From positions 203,763 through 227,153 of the forward strand of contig NW_019775629.1 in NCBI RefSeq assembly GCF_001039355.2: 23,391 nucleotides of DNA, given 5' to 3'. This DNA comes from Lingula anatina. Taxonomy: Eukaryota; Brachiopoda; Lingulata; Lingulida; Lingulidae. Below the pieces are notes generated by a model. The model was given only the letters and a program-made list of their open reading frames with translations. It was not told where the DNA came from and ran no database searches. Positions 18,376-23,391 of this stretch are shown one piece after another; the stretch's first letter is position 1, and the number at the start of each line of letters is the position of its first letter. The translations under genes and the position numbers were made by a program.

Positions 18376-18633
18376 CTCTTCTCTGTGAACATATATATAT
18401 TTAAATTGGCGATTTTTTAAATTTTTTAATGTTCCTAAAATCTGTTTCGCTATATCAAGTGCTAAGAGTGGTATCTTTTTTCTAATCTTTTGTATGTCTA
18501 TTTTGAAGATACAAAAGAGAAAACTAATTAGACTCAAAGTAGACAAGTAGCTAGCTGACACCTACATGAATTACAATTTATTACTGACATCACATGCTCC
18601 CTGTTAGGACAGCCTTGGCTTAGGTCCAGGCCC

Positions 18634-18810
18634 CGTATGCACAAAACACCTTAAGTGTATTTTTTTAAGAATTTCCCTAAGAATTTCCTTAAGTGATCAC
18701 CCTTAATATAAGTGGTATGCACAGAGCATCTTAAGGTGAGAATTTCCCCAAATATATCCTTAACTTTAAGGTATCTCATTGGGTCTCTTAAGTGGAAATT
18801 TTGACCTTAG
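18634..18810 (+). mobile_element. DNA-transposon-like terminus with repeated CTTAAG(T) motifs
   Basis: Begins GGCCCCGTATGCACAAAACA, followed by dense CCTTAAGT / CTTAAGG / CCCTTAA motifs in both orientations. A second GTATGCACAGAGCATCTTAAG starts near 18716, about 80 bases after the first. Termini with this look (GGCC..GTAT.CACAAA..(T)CTTAAG) occur in DNA transposons of many aquatic animals. That is recollection of a pattern and no family is claimed. No opposite terminus was seen in the window. Confidence 0.4.
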
Positions 18811-19148
18811 ATTCAGTGACTGTACAACACAGTGGCATTCATTTGTGCTGTTTAATACGCTTAAAATCATGTTTTTGAGTTTTTTGTGTGTTTATATTAA
18901 TCAAAAAAGAATCTAACATTGGATGTAATAATTTTTATGAATTTGCATCGCAAAATGTGTCTTTTGATGAGTTTTTCAACCGGCACGCGCCCCAGTCAGG
19001 CTGACAACTAAGCCACGCCTCTGTTACTAAGGGCCGTTGCCATGAGGGGGTCGGAGCATAGTTAATGAGTTATAAGCCGATTACATGTGCGGTAATAGGT
19101 CATAAGTCTTACATCAGCTTAACAGCGAAGAAGTCTAGCTAGTACACT

Positions 19149-19339
19149 ATGGGGAAGAGAAGGGTTCGTGTTAAAAGTCCATTTCCAGAGGAAAGAAAGA
19201 AAATTTTGAAAGAGAGTAGGGCCTATGCGTGGTGGTTGGGGAAAACCGGCCCTATTTGTTCAGTCGGATGACTGATTTCTGTATACCTAATAAATGGGTG
19301 AAAGAGTTAATCGAATCGTCTAAATTAATTGACAAATGA
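19149..19339 (+). pseudogene. Two overlapping short frames downstream of the transposon-like terminus
   Basis: ATG at 19149 gives 40 codons starting MGKRRVRVKSPFPEERKKIL and stopping at 19269-19271. A second ATG at 19268, in another frame, gives MTDFCIPNKWVKELIESSKL and ends at 19337-19339. Together they look like one small basic helical domain broken by a frameshift, possibly the N-terminus of a transposon-encoded DNA-binding protein. AATAAATA and a run of about fifteen A follow at 19353-19375, which would also fit a retrocopied 3' end. No family is recognised; unrelated chance frames are possible. Confidence 0.25.
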
Positions 19340-19376
19340 AACAAAAATTGATAAATAAATAAAAAAAAAAAAAAAC

Positions 19377-19397
19377 GCTAAAAAGTATACTTTTAGC
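19377..19397. repeat. Near-perfect 21-bp palindrome after an A-tract
   Basis: GCTAAAAAGTATACTTTTAGC is a palindrome except for one extra A. It follows the poly-A run directly. Confidence 0.6.
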
Positions 19398-20717
19398 CTA
19401 CAATGTAGCTCTAATTTTTTGCGATATATATCGGCGAGCGTATCTGCGACACGTTACGAAACCTGAAATGATTGTTGGTCACCGTTTGCAAAAGGTAAAT
19501 CTAATGTTGACAAAATAAAATTTTACTCTCCAAGATATGATATCATGGAGCTTGAGAGACACGCGCAAAATTTTGATGTGAATGGCCAAACAAGAGAAAT
19601 CCAAGCAAGGGTTGACAGCATGATCAAAACAATAAAAATAAGAACGCACGTTAGCGGCTTTGCATTTTGCGATGTTTAGAGAACAACAATTTCAAAATCA
19701 CTGATCAAGCGGGAAAAAAGAGTTCAAAATGTACCCCCCTCCCCCATCTAAAATTGAAAATCACAAAAAGACCCCGAGAATAGTCAAGACTAGCAGGTAA
19801 AAAGCAAATAGGGTCTAAGTGTCATGTGTGTAAAAATAAAATATTTATTCAAAAGCCTTCTCTCAGCCACTTTTACCGCTGAATCTTGTGCAGCTGAGCG
19901 TCTTCCCTTTATCTTAGCTGGCATTTTTAGAGAGACCGCTCTGAAATAATCACGATTTTTCCGTTGAGCTGACGAGTACCAAGTGCTGTGCAAAATAATC
20001 CTGCAGCGTTACCGTCAAAAAACTCGTATTAACACAAGTGACGGCCACTTGCTCTCGACAGACAGTTTTATCTGATCACTTTGCCGATAACAGAAAAGGT
20101 ATTACTCAGGTAAAATTACTCGATTGCCGAGGGAGACCCGTTGAAACATTCAAATGCAACTTCACACCTCTTAATTGCGGTGAAACGTAATCGTCTTTGT
20201 TAGCGCTTTCTTCTACATATCCTTGACACCCTGTTGGGCATCACTAGGCTAGTTCCCTCTCCAGAGCTGTCAATCAAAATGGCGGCACGCTTACAAGCCT
20301 AACGAGTGGTCGGAAAATGTAACAAAAGCACGATTATTTGCCCTTTCAAAGTACCCAAACAAAATATTTTTAGATGACAATGAGCAATGGTCCCACCTGA
20401 TTGTATAACCGATAACAGGTAAATTTGCCAGCTAAGCATTTGATTAATAAGCCCTGATAACCAACCCGTGAACGTTTTTGGCTGTTTTAACAGCTTTCAA
20501 TATTGACAACATAAGTGAATCGCTGCCAAGTATATCTCACTATCTGAGCAACCGATCGTTACAAAAGTTGCACCTATTGTTGTTAGGAATGTGGACTACA
20601 GCATAATATCAGGGGTTTAAGAGGAAATTGTTTGTTTGAAAGTTATCGCCTTTGAAGTGAATAACCCATTGAAATATGGGCTGATTTAACGTCAAAGATG
20701 ATAAAATCAAAAGTAAA
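19398..20717. other. Gene-free stretch
   Basis: No exon with family support on either strand. AATAAAATATTTATT near 19835 could give a polyadenylation signal on either strand. At 20278-20304 an ATGGCGGCACGC reads only seven codons to a stop. The missing first exon of the acylphosphatase gene was looked for here (a G-x-V-x-G-V-x-F-R motif next to a donor) and not found. Confidence 0.45.
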
Positions 20718-21070
20718 TAGTTTAAGACAATTCCCTGGCACCCCGCTGTAGTGCTTTCACCCAGCTTTATGAGGCCTTTTGAATCACTCGAATAGCTGTC
20801 TTTGTTATAGAGAAAATCCCAATACCGAAAACGGCATTTTTCCCCTCAAATTGGCGCCAGAGCGTCATCCGTTGGACACTGTACTTAATCCCCNTAGTTA
20901 AAGACAATTCCCTGGTACCACGCTGTAGTGCTTTCACCCAGCTTTATGAGGCCTTTTGAATCACTTGAATAGCTGTCTTGGTTATAGAGAAAATCCCAAT
21001 ACCGAAAACGGCATTTTTCCCCTCAAATTGGCGCCAGAGCGTCATCCGTTGGACACTGTACTTAATCCCC
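20718..21070 (+). repeat. 176-bp tandem copies separated by a single N; probable assembly join
   Basis: 20718-20893 and 20895-21070 are nearly identical at an exact offset of 177. I see about five substitutions: TTTAAG/TTAAAG, GGCACC/GGTACC, CCCCGC/CCACGC, CACTCG/CACTTG and TTTGTT/TTGGTT. The N at 20894 stands exactly between the copies. The simplest reading is two contigs from different haplotypes whose overlapping ends were abutted and not merged. A real tandem duplication is the less likely alternative. The open frame at 20956-21291 runs through this artefact and is not a gene. Confidence 0.8.
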
Positions 21071-21629
21071 GTCTTTATTTGGCCTTTTGGGAAGTTTGTT
21101 TTAATTTTTTATTAAAACTTACAAGCCCAGGGCTTTGTTTCTATGACTTTGGTCCTTTTACTATAAGTCCCCTTAAGAAATGGATTTTGAAAGGGAGACC
21201 CTCACACACATTCCATAAGTATAGTAACATCAATTGCACACTTTCTCCTAATTATACTCCTGTGTACTTAAAGCTCCAAGACTTCTTTTAATAGCTTCTA
21301 GAAATGCATTGTTGTACATTAACAGAAAAGGTAACATGCCAATCAGTGTCTGCTCTACAGTGTAACATTTACAGGTGGATTTCGATTTTCCCCAGACTAC
21401 TAGTACATGTACTAGTATAGAAATATATATTTTTGGCATCTGTTTAAGACCTAAAATAAATCAACATCTATAGTATATTATACATCTTATCTTTATAAGA
21501 TTATTATTAATATAATAAATGTAAATTAAATGTTATTATTTTAAAGAAAGGTTGACTTTGTATTTTTCATGTCTCAACTGCTGCTGACAATTCAACCTCA
21601 GTCTATAAAAAATGCATTGTTTGTTTCAG

Positions 21630-21739
21630 TACACTATGAAGACTGCCACACAGTATGGTCTGGTGGGCTGGGTGATGAACACTCCACAAAACACTGTGAA
21701 GGGCCAGGTTCAGGGCAAAGAGAGCAAAGTGAAAGAAAT
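21630..21739 (+). CDS. Acylphosphatase, penultimate coding exon
   Basis: After acceptor TTGTTTCAG the frame reads YTMKTATQYGLVGWVMNTPQ, then NTVKGQVQGKESKVKE. This is the core of the acylphosphatase fold: (Y/H)T..A...GLVGWV.NT..GTV.G..QG....V..M. It includes the Asn of VGWV-x-N-T, which in known acylphosphatases positions the attacking water. The exon ends AT|GTAGGT in phase 2 and joins the exon at 22845 to make M-K-E-W-L, the expected sequence. Acylphosphatases are ~100-residue cytosolic enzymes that hydrolyse carboxyl-phosphate bonds, such as 1,3-bisphosphoglycerate. The N-terminal exon with the phosphate-binding Arg (G-V-x-F-R) was not found in the window. Confidence 0.88.
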
Positions 21740-22844
21740 GTAGGTATATAATCCTATAGTTATTTGTGTATAAAACTAACATGCTTGTACATGCACTCTG
21801 TGTGTCACCTACAAGTATCTTGCACCCCCATTGTTATGTCTTACTGACTCGCACACTCGTGTCTCCAACCCACCCTCTTCTGCAGATAATCCTGTATATA
21901 TCTCTGTACAAAACTATCTGATATCATATGCCTTCAAATCAAACCCTTTTCACTATCTAGAGGTCTGAGATACAGCTGTGGTGTATATCATTCTAACAGA
22001 TAGTGGCCAGTTTATTGTGAAGACTAACAACCACACATGGTGTGGTCTGAATATTGATGTGTGATTTTGTTGCACAAAATGTTTGAGATGGCATCCTTTT
22101 TTGTGCAGATTGCAAATTGAGAACTACCTCCTTCCCACCATTTTCAATTCCAAATGGCAAAGCCAGCCCCTGTTTTCACACATAGACAAGAAAAAACTAA
22201 TTGCGATGCCCCCCAATAGCATGTTTCTTATATACAGGGGTTTACAATATTACTTGTCCAATTATTAGTGACAAGTGAATGATATCGCCAGGCAAGCAAA
22301 AAATGCCAACATTATTTTCAACATAGTTGCCAAACTTTTTCTTCGCCTGACTGACATTAAAAAAAGAGTAAAGATCTTTACATGTATCGGGATGTTGTGC
22401 CAATTAAATTTGAATAAGTTATCTTTCCTGGCATATAAAACTATTTACAGTCATGTATGTTTGGGAAAACATTTCACTGATTGGGGAAAAGTGCTGTGAA
22501 AACTTTATTGAGAACTTCCTAGTATATACAGAACTGCAGTATGTTGCAAATAACAGCATTTTGATTCATTTAAAATATAATTTTACAGTTTTAAGTGGGA
22601 GATCAAAAATGATGCAGCGACATTTTAGGCCTTCAACCCCAAACATATAGGAGTCAATGTCATTGTCTTTGTAATATGATTGAACCTTTCGTATATTTTT
22701 CACATTTCACATATGATAGATGATATGAATGTTTGGCCTACTGACTTTTTGATAAGATTTCCCTCATTTTAACTGTATTTTATGAATAAATCTTCTTACG
22801 GGTTTCATTGTTTGTATAGAAGTGTTTATCTTGTTTGTCCACAG
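21740..22844 (+). other. Intron between the two acylphosphatase exons
   Basis: 1105 bases beginning GTAGGTATA and ending TTTGTCCACAG, phase 2. AT-rich, with no nested gene or recognisable element. Short open frames inside it (for example 22083-22268 and 22275-22499) carry no motif. Confidence 0.8.
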
Positions 22845-22959
22845 GAAAGAATGGCTTCAGAAGACAGGCAGCCCAAAGTCAAAAATTGAAAGAAGTGAAT
22901 TTAAAAATGAAAGGACAATAGAAAAAACTGAGTTCTCTTCATTTAATGTAAGAAAATGA
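22845..22959 (+). CDS. Acylphosphatase, last coding exon
   Basis: Starts after CCACAG. With the two bases carried over, the frame reads (M)KEWLQKTGSPKSKIERSEF, then KNERTIEKTEFSSFNVRK and TGA at 22957-22959. It matches the family C-terminus: (W)L...GSP.S.I....F.NE..I......F.I(R/K), including the Gly-Ser-Pro turn and the closing beta strand. Length and end point are as expected for ACYP1/ACYP2-type proteins. Which vertebrate paralogue is closer cannot be decided by eye. Confidence 0.88.
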
Positions 22960-23391
22960 CAGCAGTTACCAAACCATACAACAGACATCAATCTTGATAA
23001 TTTATTTGAAATACTGTGCTGTCTGGAGACTCAGCAAAAGTACGGCTGTCTTAACCTTTTCCTGTGTGACAGTCTAAAAAATGTGATATGGCTCTCAAGG
23101 GCAATGAAAATAATGTTACATTCCGTATTTGTACTTAGATTGTTTTAATTTGTGGCTTTACCTTTTTAACTCAACTTGTTGATTGTTCATCGAGTTTCAA
23201 AATGTCACCACCTGCTTGCCAGTGCTTGCTGTTAAAGTCTACATACTTAGAAGGGCTGACAAGAGCTAAATTGTTCCATTAACATATATTTTGTACTTTC
23301 ACTTTATTATATATGTGAATGTAAGGTTCTTTCTGAATGGAAAGCAACTGACATAAATTATTACTGCATCATGGCATGGCAAGATTGCTAT
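22960..23391 (+). other. Presumed 3' UTR and downstream flank of acylphosphatase
   Basis: AT-rich sequence without a further open exon. No canonical AATAAA was seen before the window ends, so the polyadenylation site may be non-canonical or lie beyond 23391. Confidence 0.5.

Noticed and set aside
19790-19993. Basic minus-strand frame containing MPAKIKGRRSAAQDSAVKVA
   Set aside because: No motif, and an AATAAA-containing AT-rich end. Could be an exon, but there is nothing to support it.
20956-21291. 111-codon plus-strand frame
   Set aside because: It runs through the second copy of the assembly-duplicated segment and shows no domain.
1-23391. CRISPR arrays, operons, tRNA or rRNA genes
   Set aside because: The DNA is animal. 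The tandem repeats are micro- or minisatellites without regular spacers, and no tRNA or rRNA signature (for example a T-loop GTTCGAATC) was found by eye.

Overview
This is eukaryotic, animal DNA. It is AT-rich, with long gene-free stretches, microsatellites, decayed transposons and genes split by GT/AG introns. The gene content is a NACHT protein with CARD and BIR domains, an intronless RING/B-box/NHL (TRIM-type) protein, an acylphosphatase and a THAP relic. Together with the repeat style, this points to a marine invertebrate, perhaps a mollusc, brachiopod or another lineage with expanded NLR and TRIM families. The species cannot be fixed from the sequence alone. All family assignments here were made by reading motifs, not by database search.

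Layout. 1-3743: a large, old fold-back element. Two arms of roughly 1.3-1.6 kb face each other around a spacer of about 0.8 kb. 3744-4855: a short flank with a possible small upstream exon and a piggyBac-like terminus. 4856-7316: one long coding exon whose domains read CARD, first half of a NACHT ATPase, a scrap of leucine-rich repeat, BIR, and half of a second BIR cut off at a splice donor. An N at 7388 follows closely and may be an assembly gap. 7389-8345: spacer with a strong Z-DNA-prone microsatellite. 8346-10178: a complete intronless TRIM-NHL gene, with a tandem duplication just downstream. 10431-15400: mostly no recognisable gene, apart from a probable first coding exon on the minus strand at 13264-13369 with promoter-like sequence upstream. 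15400-19400: relic territory, including a THAP-domain pseudogene, dispersed repeats and a transposon-like terminus. 20718-21070: a 176-bp near-identical duplication split exactly by an N, most simply an assembly join between two haplotype contigs. 21630-22959: the last two coding exons of an acylphosphatase gene.

How the genes relate. The CARD-NACHT-BIR gene and the TRIM-NHL gene lie in the same orientation about 1 kb apart. Both belong to families used in innate immunity and cell-death control. The CARD/BIR protein would be expected to contact caspases or similar adaptors, and the TRIM protein would be a RING E3 ubiquitin ligase. A functional link between them is inference from proximity only. 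The most notable object in the window is the CARD-NACHT-BIR-BIR protein. Its domain order is the reverse of vertebrate NAIP, where BIRs precede NACHT and LRRs, and its NACHT appears internally deleted.
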